A stretch of DNA of 64,000 nucleotides from Taibaiella sp. (GTDB lineage: Bacteria; Bacteroidota; Bacteroidia; Chitinophagales; Chitinophagaceae): NCBI GenBank assembly GCA_019739295.1, contig JAHHDV010000027.1, positions 1-64,000 on the forward strand, read 5' to 3'. Positions 50,124 to 60,007 of this stretch are shown here, one piece after another (position 1 is the first letter of the stretch; each line of letters begins with the position of its first letter). The notes beneath the pieces were generated by a model. It was not told where the DNA came from and ran no database searches. It saw only the letters and a program-made list of their open reading frames with translations. Made by a program: the position numbers and the translations under genes.

Positions 50124-52967
50124 TTACTTTAAAGGATTACCTTCTTTGTCCAGGTAGATGATCTCGTACTGGCTTTGTGTCTTTGCACTCAGCTGTGATT
50201 TATCTCCTACCAGAAGGATAATGTACTCATCGGAATTTTTCAATTTGGATTTCGCAAGGCTATGTACCTCATTCAAAGAGATATCTTTCAGGATTTTGGT
50301 CTGCTGCCTGGCGATATCCTTTGGGAGGTTGTACTCTAAGATATCATTGAGGTAATATGCTTTTTTGAAACCCTGTCTCATACTGGCGGGCCTCGCTTTG
50401 CAGCTTAGCGCTTCGGGTGAAATCCAGCTCTTCCTGTGTAGCACTGTTGTCTTTATATTCCTGGATGATCTTCATGACATCGTACAATGCAGAATCTGTG
50501 GCAGATGCCTTGATGCCTCCGGAGAACATAAAAATAACCTACATATTTATTACCGGAAAAGCCTGATCTGGCTCCGTATGTCCAGCCTTTCTCTTCTCTC
50601 AGGTATAGATTCAACCTGCTGTTGAACACGCCTCCCAGGGGATAGTTCATAATTCCGGACTTGAAATAAGGACCTGTACCGTCATATTTCATATCCGTAA
50701 TAGACGCTATTCTGAATTCCGTCTGGGCGGCACCCGGGAAGTCAATGAAATAGAGCTTTTGTTTGGATCCTTTGCCGGGATGCTGGTATGCCGGTACCTG
50801 GACCTCGGGAGCAGGGGTAGATTTCAGACGATCCAGGAAAGTAAGTTTGCCCATGATCTCGGACCTGGACAGGCTTCCTACCACCACCACATTAGCACCA
50901 TGTGTCGTAAACAGGCTATGCTTATATGCCTCTATATCAGCAAGATTAACATTACCTAAAGTCTTATCCGTACCGGAGACAGGCTGACCGTAATTGGTTT
51001 TGCCGAATAGAAGCTGCGGGATGACAGCAGATGCCACTCCTGCGGGCCGGCTCAGGCTATTCTTATAGCTTTCGATGGATTGGGCCTTGATCCTGTCAAA
51101 ATCTTCCTGGGTAAACTTAGGCTTGCTGAGCTTCTCTTCCAGTAATGCCAACGTAGCATCCAGGTTCCTGGTCAGTGAGCGTACCATTACATCCACGCCA
51201 TCCTTACCCGCACTGAAAGAAATACTGCTTCCCAGCATCTCCAGAGCTTTGCTGAACTCTTCCGCAGATCTCCGCTCTGTTCCTTCCTCCATCATACCGG
51301 CAAACAGAGCAGCTCTTCCCGCTTTATCTTCCGGATCTGTCAATGCGCCTCCGGGGAAAGTAATGAATACATTCACTACGGGGATTTCATCTATTTCTGT
51401 TCCGATATAAGCTATGTTTTTCCTGTTTTCCGTCCAGAATTCCGGAGAGACCACACTCAGTTCAGCAGCAGAGGCCGGCATTTTCGAACGGTCAAAATTA
51501 TCTTTGGCTTTGTTGTATACCAACCCTTCGTATCCGTAATTCGGCATTTGGTAACCGCTGGAATCCACCACATATTTAGTATCACCTGCGGAATTGGCCG
51601 GATCATCCTTAGTAGCTACACTAAGTCTGACAGATCCTTTTCCCTTAATGTAAGTATTGTAAGCGTTCAATACATCCTGAGGAGTCACGGAACGATAATT
51701 CTCCAGGTATTGACCTATATAATTGGGGTTGTCCAGAAATGTCTGGAAGGCTGCCAATCTGGATACTTTACCACTTACGGATTCAAGACCGTAGATAGTC
51801 TGGGATTCGATCTGTGCCACACATTTATCAATGTCTTCCTGCGTCACACCTCTCTTTTCAAAAACTTCAAATGCTCTTTTTACTTCTTCGTCCATTTCCT
51901 TCAGCGTCTTGCCGGGGAATGGAATAATGGAAATGGTAAATTCCCCAGATAATTCGCTGGCATAGTTGTAAACGTCCGCCTGCAGTGCTTTCTGGGTTTT
52001 TACCAGTTGCTGGTACATGATAGAGTTGTTACCCTGGCCAATGATCTCGGCCAATACGTCAAGGGCAGCTTCATCTTTGGTATACCATTGCGGTGTAGGA
52101 TAAACTATTCTTAACATCGGGAGCTTGGCATACTGGTCTACCATATTGATATAACGGTCCCGCGCCCAGGCTGGGATAGGACGGCTTCATATCGACCACT
52201 TCAGGGCCCCTGGGAATGCTGCCAAAATATTGCTCTACCAATTTCACTGCTTCACTGGTATTGACATCGCCGCCAATGGTGACGGTAGCATTGTTGGGAC
52301 CATACCATCTCAGGAAAAAGTTCTTCAGGTCGTCTACCCCCACCCTGTTCAGATCCTCAATATAGCCAATCGTCAGCCAGGAATAAGGATGCCCGTAGGG
52401 GTATAACGATTTGGAAGCGGTCTCACCTACCAATCCATATGGACGATTGTCGTAATTCTGGCCCCTTTCATTCTTAACAGTGGCTCTCTGGATTTCAAAT
52501 TTCTCTTGCGTCACTGCATCCAGCAGGAAGCCCATACGGTCTGCTTCCAGCCACAGCATTTTTTCCAGCTGATTTCTGGGAACGGTCTCGAAATAATTGG
52601 TCCTGTCCCTGTTCGTGGTACCATTCAGCGTACCGCCGGCTTCCGTGATGATCTTAAAATGCTGCTCATCGGCTACATTGTCTGATCCCTGGAACATCAT
52701 ATGCTCGAAGAAATGGGCAAACCCTGATTTTCCTATCTCTTCTCTTGCAGAACCTACGTGGTAGGTTACATCTACATGAACGATAGGGTCGCTGTGGTCT
52801 TCGTGAACGATTACGGTCAGCCCGTTAGGCAATACAAATTTAGAATATGGGATCACCACATTCTCTCCTTTCTGCTCCACCTTCTCTACAAGCCTGGCCT
52901 GGGCCTGGGTGAAAAACGGGGAACAACCGGCTGCCACTGCAGCGATAAAGTATAAAATCTTTCTCAT
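50124..52967 (-). CDS. Double-domain M16 (pitrilysin-like) zinc peptidase (frameshifted)
   Basis: From 52967 there is a signal peptide (~1-22, ending TQAQ) and the catalytic inverted zinc motif H85-F-F-E88-H89 with a downstream acidic ligand in VKNERGQNYDNRPYG. The frame breaks near 52180, continues in 50453-52144 (first-domain end and second M16 domain), breaks again near 50530-50445, and finishes in 50124-50444. Repaired length is about 946 aa. The second half (PEVNVFITFPGG-like strand and FNSRLNLYLREEKGWTYGARSGF) has the non-catalytic R/Y pair typical of the second M16 half. It degrades peptides in the periplasm or at the cell surface; the substrate is unknown. Confidence 0.87.
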
Positions 52968-53223
52968 TAAAATAAAATTTGTTCATCAAAACGCTCGATC
53001 CGCTAAGGTAAGCTGAATCCTTCAAATAAGCTGTAATTGCCAGGGCAAAATTACTCGTACCGGTTTAACCAAAGTGAAAAGGATTTGTGGAATCTGACCC
53101 TGATACGAACCATTCGTCACTTCTTGCGGATACGCTTTGGTTAATACGTTCCCCTATAGCTTTTCAGAAAATTTTGGCAGAATAAAATATGCAACAAGAG
53201 GAATATAGAAGCAAAATTGTACC

Positions 53224-53231
53224 TACCTTTG
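53224..53231 (+). promoter_or_regulatory. -7 promoter box (TACCTTTG) of the NDK-like gene
   Basis: Exact TAnnTTTG match 33 bp upstream of the ATG at 53264. The 250 bp before it, back to the peptidase gene, shows no other feature. Confidence 0.5.
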
Positions 53232-53263
53232 CACCCTTAAAAACAATTTAAAACTTATACCAT

Positions 53264-54283
53264 ATGACTGCTGCCCAAGATCTGACAGCGATTATCTCTG
53301 ATGCTGTAACACAAGTTCAGAAAGGATCTTTTGACCTTAAAGAGATCTATACGAACCATGAAGCGCCTGTAGGAAAGAACGAATTTTTATTTTTCATCAA
53401 ACCGGAGATCACCCTTCCGTCTGACAAAATCCAGTTGAATAAAATCCTGGAACTGATCCGGAATAAAATCCATGATTTCGGTTTTACGATCCATAACATT
53501 AAAGTTCTTTCTGCTGCTTATCTGGACCGGCACAATATCATCGCCCAGCATTATGGTGTGATCAACAAAATTGCAGGCAATGCTGTCGGCAACATGTCAG
53601 AAGGAGCAAAAGATAAATTCAAAGAGTTTTTCGGTGAAGATGTGCAAAATGTAAAAGTCCTTGGAGGAATCGAATTCCTGGCCCATTATCCTGACTTCAA
53701 CCCTAACTCTATTGATTTCCTGCTTCAAAATATCGAAGCCAAGAAATTAGCCGGTGGTACCTATTGCGCCAAAATCAAAATGGACAATGAAATTGTTTAC
53801 CTCGTAAATGGCTTCCACCCAAGACAATTAAAACAATTTACAGAAAAAGGCAGGAGTATCGTCGTGATGACGCTGTCTTCTGACCTGAACTGGAAAGAAG
53901 CCAGAACAAACTTCATCGGTGCCACCAATCCGGAAGCAGCCCGGGAAGGAAGTATCAGAAGGACGTTACTGGAGCAAAAGGATGCATTGGGTCTGGATGA
54001 AATCTCACAGGGAGTGAACGGTGTCCACCTTTCAGCAGGTCCTGTAGAAGGCCTGATAGAACTGAGAAGATACAATACAGATTTTTCTAAAAATGAAGAT
54101 AAGGCGTTTACTGACTTTTCATTCGGCAGACAGCTTCAAGAGCAGTTTACCGATGAACAGTTTGAGCAAATCACCAGTAATGAAAATGTAGTTGTCGACG
54201 GCAAAGTGACTTCTATCTTTGACATCACGGAAGAAATGAATGCAGATGAAGCCATTGCCACATTGAAATCTGTGTTGCAATAA
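53264..54283 (+). CDS. Divergent nucleoside-diphosphate-kinase-like protein with a large insertion
   Basis: The 339-aa protein reads like an NDK with an insert of ~100 residues. FLFFIKPE (K46) matches the NDK first strand (MIKPDA type), and GFTIHNIKVLSAAYL matches the next strand. Residues ~90-180 are extra. Then come VVMTLSSDLNWKEARTNFIGATNPEAAREGSIRRTL (the GATNP...G-IR block, with R232) and NGVHLSAGPVEGL, where H255 sits at the catalytic histidine of N-x-x-H-G-S-D. All key NDK residues that I can place are present. I infer phosphotransfer between nucleoside triphosphates and diphosphates, but the family may have diverged. Single gene with promoter and terminator. Confidence 0.7.
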   Translation: MTAAQDLTAIISDAVTQVQKGSFDLKEIYTNHEAPVGKNEFLFFIKPEITLPSDKIQLNKILELIRNKIHDFGFTIHNIKVLSAAYLDRHNIIAQHYGVINKIAGNAVGNMSEGAKDKFKEFFGEDVQNVKVLGGIEFLAHYPDFNPNSIDFLLQNIEAKKLAGGTYCAKIKMDNEIVYLVNGFHPRQLKQFTEKGRSIVVMTLSSDLNWKEARTNFIGATNPEAAREGSIRRTLLEQKDALGLDEISQGVNGVHLSAGPVEGLIELRRYNTDFSKNEDKAFTDFSFGRQLQEQFTDEQFEQITSNENVVVDGKVTSIFDITEEMNADEAIATLKSVLQ

Positions 54284-54368
54284 TTCCAATCAAAAAAGTA
54301 TCCGGAGGGATAAAAATGGAATCATCTCGCCGGCTCCCCGATAAGACACGAGCCTGCAATCGTTATAC

Positions 54369-54395
54369 AAAAATGCTGCCCTTGGCAGCATTTTT
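54369..54395. terminator. Bidirectional terminator between NDK-like and acyl-CoA ligase genes
   Basis: A 12-bp perfect stem (AAAAATGCTGCC with GGCAGCATTTTT) and a CTT loop, lying between convergent genes. Confidence 0.85.
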
Positions 54396-54403
54396 TATGA
54401 TCA

Positions 54404-56191
54404 TCATTGCTCCTGATAAATAGTCCTGATCAGATCGCCGTATTTCCCCATCACAGCTTTCCTTCTCAGGCTCAGCTTGGGTGTCAGGATACCGTTTTCT
54501 ACGGTCCAGTCATCCGGCACTATCCTGAATGCTTTGACCTGTTCTATATGGTTGATCTTGGGGTTAGCCCATTCTATACCTTTTTGAATCAGTTCTTTCA
54601 ATTCAGGCTTATCAATCCAGGCCGGTCGGTCGGCAATACCTATGGGTTGATTGTTGTTGATTTTCCCGGCGACCACATCCCAGTCCGGCACTATCAGCGC
54701 TGATACAAACTTTTTACCATCTCCCAGTACCATAAGATTAGCAATGGAATCTACACTTCTGTATATATTTTCTACAAATTGCGGCGCTACGTATTTACCC
54801 CCTGATGTTTTGAAAATCTCTTTCTTCCGATCCGTGATTTTCAGGAATTTATTATCTACAAGCATCCCTATATCACCCGTCCTGAACCATCCGTCAGGAG
54901 TGAACACCTCCTTGGTGCCAGCTTCATTATTATAATAACCTTTCATTACATTATTTCCTTTGCACAGTATCTCTCCATCTTCTGCGATCTTGACTTCTAC
55001 ATTCTGGATCAACGGTCCTACAGTACCGAAAACCCGGCCATCGTTATCGTAAGTATTGACAGATATTACCGGTGAAGTCTCCGTAAGCCCGTATCCCTCC
55101 ATGATAATAATGCCGGCAGCTGTAAATATCCGGATCAGCTCGGGATTCAAAGCCGCGGAACCGCTGACTACGGCCCTGACCCTCCCCCCGAGCGCCTCTC
55201 TCCATTTGCTGAAGACGACCTTATTGGCCAGTTTCAATTGGAGGTTGTACCATACACCCTGGTTCTTGTGATTATCATATCGCTGGGCCAGTTTCAATGC
55301 CCAGAAGAAAAGCCCGCGCTTGATCCCTTTCAGTTCTTTGCCCTTTGCCACGATCTTATCAAATACTTTCTCAAGCACCCTGGGTACACAGGTAAATACT
55401 ACGGGCTGTACTTCCTTCAGGTTATCCCCGATCGTATCCATGCTCTCCGCATAATAGATCTGGGCTCCTTTGTACATATAGATATAGGAAATAGTCTTCT
55501 CAAAAATATGGTTCAGGGGAAGGAAACTGAGCGCTTTCTCCCCATCCTTAGCAAAGTGAAACTGGGGCATACAATCCTTGACATTGCTCATGATATTCTT
55601 ATGGGTCAGCATTACCCCTTTTGGATTGCCTGTAGTGCCACTGGTATAAATAATAGTCGCCAATGTGTCCTCAGTGATGTTGTTTTTACTCTGGACCAGC
55701 AGGCTTTCGGAAGATTGCTGTACCAGTAACGTTTCCCAGTTAGGGACACCTTCAAGCTTGTCGAAAGAATAAATCCTGTAGTTCCCGTTCTCCAATACGG
55801 ACTTAAAGCGTTCATAAATTTCACTGTTGGATACAAAGATGATCCTGATCTGGGATTCATTGAGGATAAATTCAAGATCAGGGATACCCACCGTAGGATA
55901 TATAGGTGTCAGGATGGCACTGGCCTGCTGTACGGCAAGATCCGTGATCAGCCATTCGGGACGGTTATTGGAAATGATACCAATTTTTTCCATCTTATCG
56001 GGAGTATATATATCCGGTAGCCCGATAAGATTCAGAATCGATGCGGCCAGGTTCTCCACTTTAAGCACGACATCCTTATTGTGATATTCCTTCCATTTGT
56101 TATTTTCCTTTTTCGCAAATGCCGTTCTGTTCGGATGCTCTCTGGCATTCCTTTCCAGTATATCAAAGAGTCTTTTCATATGCCGCGTCAT
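54404..56191 (-). CDS. Long-chain fatty acid--CoA ligase (AMP-forming)
   Basis: The 595-aa AMP-binding enzyme has the P-loop-like TIIYTSGTTGNPKGVMLTHKN (~180), YGLTETSPVISVN (~355), GWFRTGDIGMLVDNKFLKITDRKKEIFKTSGGKYVAP (~430-465) and a C-terminal lid domain. The N-terminal start after MTRHMK may be at Met5 (MKRLFDILERN). It activates fatty acids to acyl-CoA at the inner membrane. The length and the wording SFLPLNHIFEKTISYIYMYKG fit the long-chain class of Bacteroidota. Monocistronic. Confidence 0.92.
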   Translation of the reverse strand: MTRHMKRLFDILERNAREHPNRTAFAKKENNKWKEYHNKDVVLKVENLAASILNLIGLPDIYTPDKMEKIGIISNNRPEWLITDLAVQQASAILTPIYPTVGIPDLEFILNESQIRIIFVSNSEIYERFKSVLENGNYRIYSFDKLEGVPNWETLLVQQSSESLLVQSKNNITEDTLATIIYTSGTTGNPKGVMLTHKNIMSNVKDCMPQFHFAKDGEKALSFLPLNHIFEKTISYIYMYKGAQIYYAESMDTIGDNLKEVQPVVFTCVPRVLEKVFDKIVAKGKELKGIKRGLFFWALKLAQRYDNHKNQGVWYNLQLKLANKVVFSKWREALGGRVRAVVSGSAALNPELIRIFTAAGIIIMEGYGLTETSPVISVNTYDNDGRVFGTVGPLIQNVEVKIAEDGEILCKGNNVMKGYYNNEAGTKEVFTPDGWFRTGDIGMLVDNKFLKITDRKKEIFKTSGGKYVAPQFVENIYRSVDSIANLMVLGDGKKFVSALIVPDWDVVAGKINNNQPIGIADRPAWIDKPELKELIQKGIEWANPKINHIEQVKAFRIVPDDWTVENGILTPKLSLRRKAVMGKYGDLIRTIYQEQ

Positions 56192-56483
56192 TTAAAGGTG
56201 GAAATTGATTGAATAAAAATACCAATTTTTATTGTTAATACAAACTTATCGGGCCGTACATTACCTGCGCTGTAGTTAATCCATGGATCTGCTGTACGTT
56301 TTCCCTTATTGTTATATCTTTGGCCCTTATGAGAAGGATGAAACTTCATATCGGTGACAGATACCCGATCCGTCATTACTTTGACCGGGTTGATTAACTG
56401 TCGTCATATGAACCGTTCTGTAATGGTCTATAAAAGGCTGACAGAATGGATATAGGATGAGGAATTAAGGATAAAATAAATTC

Positions 56484-57128
56484 ATGAATTATTCTGAAGT
56501 AATCATCAGTGGCATTATGCTGGGTCTGTTTGTATCGATATCGGTAGGACCGACCCTGTTTGCAGTCATCAGGTACAGCATGCACCATACCTATAAGGCA
56601 GGAATTGCTTTCATACTCGGAGTATCCCTGAGTGATATCCTATATGTAGTGATGGCCAATTTTGCAACTTCTTCCTGGACCGAATCCTTCCGGTCTTACG
56701 AATCCGTGATCGGTTACATCGGTTCCGGTATATTTATGATCATGGGCCTGTATGGATTTTTGAAAAAATACAAACCCAGGAAACCCAAAAGGGATCAGTC
56801 CATGGATATCTCGGGAGCCACTTATTTTAAGATATTCTTCAGCGGTTTCCTGATGAATACCTTTAATCCCGGAGTCGTATTGATGTGGGCGGGGGCCGCA
56901 CTTAAGGTTGCCTCCTATACATTGACGGAGAAAATCCTGTTCTTCGGGATTTGTCTCTTTATCGTCCTGTCCATAGATTTCTGCAAAGTATTCCTGGCGG
57001 AAAAGATCAGGTCCTGGCTTACTCTACGCAAGATCATGTACCTCAACAAGATCTCAGCTGCGATCATTTTCTTTTTTGGACTTATCATACTGGTCAATAT
57101 CCTGATGGGCAGGCAGCTGAGCCATTAG
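56484..57128 (+). CDS. LysE-family exporter
   Basis: The 214-aa membrane protein has about six helices and starts MNYSEVIISGIMLGLFVSISVGPTLFAVIRYSM. The SVGPTLFAVIRYSM stretch and the FSGFLMNTFNPGVVLMWAGA stretch are the two LysE/RhtB signature regions, each with a Gly/Pro-rich turn. Members export amino acids or related solutes. A charged cytoplasmic loop (KKYKPRKPKRDQS) lies after the third helix. The substrate is unknown. It is the last core gene before tRNA-Leu and the accessory region. Confidence 0.87.
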   Translation: MNYSEVIISGIMLGLFVSISVGPTLFAVIRYSMHHTYKAGIAFILGVSLSDILYVVMANFATSSWTESFRSYESVIGYIGSGIFMIMGLYGFLKKYKPRKPKRDQSMDISGATYFKIFFSGFLMNTFNPGVVLMWAGAALKVASYTLTEKILFFGICLFIVLSIDFCKVFLAEKIRSWLTLRKIMYLNKISAAIIFFFGLIILVNILMGRQLSH

Positions 57129-57255
57129 CTAAAGCCTGATGATCATCCCTTTTTCTCCGCAAGAGATCTGAAAGGAGTTGAAATGGTTGCCACCTTCAAA
57201 TTTATTTTTAGAATATGGTGCAAAAATCTGTGATTGTCTTACATTTGCAGTCCTT

Positions 57256-58876
57256 TCAAAGCGGAGGTGGCGAAACTGGTAGACGCGCAACGTTGAGGTC
57301 GTTGTGTCCGCAAGGACTTGGGAGTTCGAATCTCCTCTTCCGCACTTCAGTGGACAAAATGGATGGATTTCCATTTTGTCCATTTTTATTTCTATCTAAA
57401 TCATTGTTAATCTGATAGATAAGGCTTACTACTTTGTTGACGGAATTAGTTCGAAGTCTTCGATTTTCAAATTCAAACTTTTTTGTAAAAATTGTACCGA
57501 TAACCTCCTGTTTTTTCTCGTTATCACCTTGCTCGTAAATATAATCGAGCTTCAGCAGGGCGTTTAGGCCGTTTTGCAGCAGGTTTTTGATGTCGGCATG
57601 ATCTGCTCCGTCAGTTCGATACTTGGCATTGAGCCTATCGAGTTTTTCGCCGTATTCGGCTTTCATCTCGCGGTAGTCTGCCGGATCGATCTCCCGAGAT
57701 GCCAGCAGTTCGCGGGTATAGGCCAGCTTGTCTTCCACTGCCTTTATTTCCTTCTTTATTTTCCGTTTGTCGTCCAGTATATGCCCGGTCTGCTTTTGCC
57801 AACGTTCCAACAGCAGCTTCCTGTACAAGGGTAACATGGCGCTATTTGGGGTATATTTTTTTCAGCTGGCTGATGAATTGCTCGTTAACATCTTCGGCTC
57901 GTATGCGGAATGAACACCCGGTTTGGCAATGGTAATAGGTGTAGTATTTGGAGTAACCCTTTGATGCGCTTCCGGTGAGTACCCTGCCACATTCGGGGCA
58001 AAGCAGAAACCCCCGCAACGGCAGAGACCTGTTGGCTACGACCTTGAGGTTGAATGTCCGCTTTCTCCCATCCAGTACATCCTGTGCGTCATAAAACAGG
58101 GCTTCGGTGATGATGGGTTCATGTAGTCCCTTTACATAGCGGCTTTCTTCATCCTTGTATTGCGGCACATGGATCTTTCCGCAATATACCGGATTTCTGA
58201 CGATGGTGTAGAAATGGGCCCTTTGCTTGCTGAAGCCTCTTTTCTGCGCCATTCTGAAAATCTGATCCGCATTGTATTTGCCTTTGGCAATTTCCCTGAA
58301 GACCCACTGCAATATATTGGCTTCGGGTTCTTTGGGGGCAATGTACTTTCTGGCTTCTTCTGTGCTGCGGTTGATATAGCCATAGGGCGCCAGCCCCATG
58401 TACCTGCCCTCTTTCCTTGCCCTGCGCATACCATCAATGACATTCAGTGCACGGCGGTCATTTTCCACTTCGGGGGAGGCGAGATAAAACGCCAGCATGA
58501 TCTTGTTTTCGGGGATGGAAAGATCAAGCGGTTGTTCGGTAGCCTGGGGCTCCACGCCCAATTTTTTAAGTGCTGCGATCATCTGATATGCGTCAGAGGT
58601 GATCCGGCTGAACCGATCCCATTTGACAAAAAGCACAAGGTTGGACTTCCGTTTGTTCTTTCTCAGGTCTGCAAGGTATTTTGTCCATTCCGGGCGGTTG
58701 AACGTGCGGGCGGTGTAGTCCTCAATCATTACCCTGCGTATAGTAATATGATGTATGCTGCAATATTTGCGCAGTGCTTCTTCCTGACTTCTTTGGGAGT
58801 ACCCCTTATCTGCCTGCTCGTCTGTAGATACCCGTATGTACAAGTCTGCTATCAATCCTGTTAACTCCATAAGCAA
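57256..58876 (-). CDS. Large serine recombinase (frameshifted; 3' end runs into the tRNA)
   Basis: N-terminal resolvase domain with the catalytic serine in ADLYIRVSTDEQADKGYSQ and Arg-rich KWDRFSRITSDAYQ (~90). Then the recombinase domain (APYGYINRSTEEARKYI to VRNPVYCGKIHVP), a zinc-ribbon (LLCPECGRVLTGSASKGY ... YYHCQTGC) and a C-terminal coiled coil (DDKRKIKKEIKAVEDKLAYTRELLASREIDPADYREMKAEY). The frame breaks at a seven-A run near 57858; six A gives LKKYTPNSAMLPLYRKLL and a 539-aa protein. The last ~30 residues (from RKRRFELPSPCGHND) are antisense to tRNA-Leu, so the frame runs across the integration junction. Met3 or Met1 may be the start. Confidence 0.88.
57261..57344 (+). tRNA. tRNA-Leu (anticodon GAG)
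   Basis: An 84-nt cloverleaf with the long variable arm of class II tRNAs. The acceptor stem is GCGGAGG pairing with CTTCCGC plus discriminator A; the D-arm contains GGTAGACGC. The anticodon stem is CAACG/CGTTG around loop TTGAGGT (anticodon GAG), a variable arm TGTCCGCAAGGACT follows, and the T-arm is GGGAGTTCGAATCTCC. CCA is not encoded. The 3' end of the gene directly adjoins a serine recombinase gene on the opposite strand, so it is the likely integration site of the element to the right. Confidence 0.95.
57327..57350. other. Putative attachment site at the 3' end of tRNA-Leu
   Basis: The recombinase frame crosses from the element into the tRNA 3' half. Integration at this point leaves the tRNA intact. 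No second copy of the tRNA 3' end is present in the rest of the window, so the other junction is not seen and exact att boundaries are inferred. Confidence 0.35.
57351..57382. terminator. Hairpin terminator just after tRNA-Leu
   Basis: A 12-bp perfect stem (TGGACAAAATGG with CCATTTTGTCCA) and an 8-nt loop, followed by TTTTTATTTC. It can end tRNA transcription; it lies inside the extended 3' frame of the recombinase. Confidence 0.75.
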
Positions 58877-58927
58877 GTCTGAATTATATGATGAAACGAT
58901 TTTGAAATCAAATAAATGCCTAAACGG

Positions 58928-59119
58928 TCAATCAAAGATACAATCCATGTCCCGGTTAAGGTAATTTGCCACCACGATGTCGGCCATCTTCCGCAAAAAG
59001 GCCAGAATCAATTCCGCTTCTTCGATGGTCACTTCCCTTCCTTCTCTATATAGCATCTCTTTTACCTCTTCAGGCGTAAGTATATCTCGCTGCACATCCC
59101 CTCCTTTTTCCGACTTCAC
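58928..59119 (-). CDS. Small element-encoded protein of unknown function
   Basis: A 63-aa protein (MKSEKGGDVQRDILTPEEV start), helical and charged, immediately upstream of the recombinase on the same strand (51-bp gap). It contains LTPEEVKEMLYREGREVTIEEAELILAFLRKMADIVVANYL. Genes of this size commonly precede Bacteroidota element recombinases, and an accessory or directionality role is possible, but I recognise no domain. Co-transcription with the recombinase is likely. Confidence 0.6.
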   Translation of the reverse strand: MKSEKGGDVQRDILTPEEVKEMLYREGREVTIEEAELILAFLRKMADIVVANYLNRDMDCIFD

Positions 59120-59275
59120 AACATCCCCGTGCAGGGGCTACTTCCTAAAAAGCTAATATAGCAATTTGTTTTGATTAAAATATAAATTAACAAAACTTTT
59201 TTATTATTTTTGAGTGCATTTTTGCACAGCGTAGGTTATTGCACTACTTTTACCCGGGTTTCAAATCCGTACAGT

Positions 59276-60007
59276 ATGGCAAAGGATTATAAAATCACTT
59301 ACAAGGTCTATCACAACGAGCGCCTGAAAAAAGTTTTCTTTCATGGGAGGATGACCTATCCGCTGTATGTGCAGGTAACCTATATGCGCAAGAGCATCTT
59401 TTTCAAAAGTTATTATTTTGACCTGTTGTCCAGCCCGAAATATATGCTACAGGCTGCGGGATTGGTCGGGGGACCCAAACTGGAAGATGTGTTCAAACTG
59501 GAAAACGAATTGTTAGCGTTCATTATGACAAAACATAAGGATGATTTTTCGTTTGATGAATTTAGGCAATGGTATGATTTCTACGGTGCGGACCTGTGTA
59601 GCCTCACCGAGGAAGGCTTCGTGCATTACTTGCATACCTTTTTCGAGGACAAGGGCCGACCGTCATTTGCGGATGCCATCAGGGAGGGCTGCCGTGTCCG
59701 TGTCCCACATGATGTGGTACGGGATATGAAGGCGCTCCTGTTGCCGGAAGTTTACAGGGAGCTTATCGGGAATGCGCTGTTCTATGCTCCTCCGTACCTG
59801 CCCCTCTATGGATTCATGCGACAGGTGAAACGTTGGCCGCTGCTCCTGCTCTCCGTCAGGGAATGGCTGGACGAGGCTACCCGGCAGGATTTCGACGACT
59901 ATATTGGCAAGCGTTACGATGCGGAAACCACCGACACTATCCGAGAACTGCTGTCCCGATATCTCAAATCGCTGGAACGGAAAACCATCGTTTCAGGCAG
60001 TACCTGA
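59276..60007 (+). CDS. Accessory protein of unknown function with an Arm-domain-like N terminus
   Basis: Start at the ATG at 59276 (MAKDYKITYKVYHNERLKK; 243 aa); the frame is open to 59210 but those codons are not protein-like. The first ~60 residues are basic beta strands (LKKVFFHGRMTYPLYVQVTYMRKSIFFKSYYFDL), reminiscent of the Arm DNA-binding domain of tyrosine recombinases. The rest is helical (FSFDEFRQWYDFYGADLCSLTEEGFVHYLHTFF, later VREWLDEATRQDFDDYIGKRY). No catalytic motif is seen. It is divergent from the recombinase operon and probably belongs to the same element. I do not recognise the family. Confidence 0.65.
   Translation: MAKDYKITYKVYHNERLKKVFFHGRMTYPLYVQVTYMRKSIFFKSYYFDLLSSPKYMLQAAGLVGGPKLEDVFKLENELLAFIMTKHKDDFSFDEFRQWYDFYGADLCSLTEEGFVHYLHTFFEDKGRPSFADAIREGCRVRVPHDVVRDMKALLLPEVYRELIGNALFYAPPYLPLYGFMRQVKRWPLLLLSVREWLDEATRQDFDDYIGKRYDAETTDTIRELLSRYLKSLERKTIVSGST

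Noticed and set aside
57256..57344. C-terminal recombinase residues encoded opposite the tRNA
   Set aside because: The residues RRFELPSPCGHND and beyond are the antisense of tRNA-Leu, not a conserved protein domain. I keep the frame end but do not infer function from this tail.
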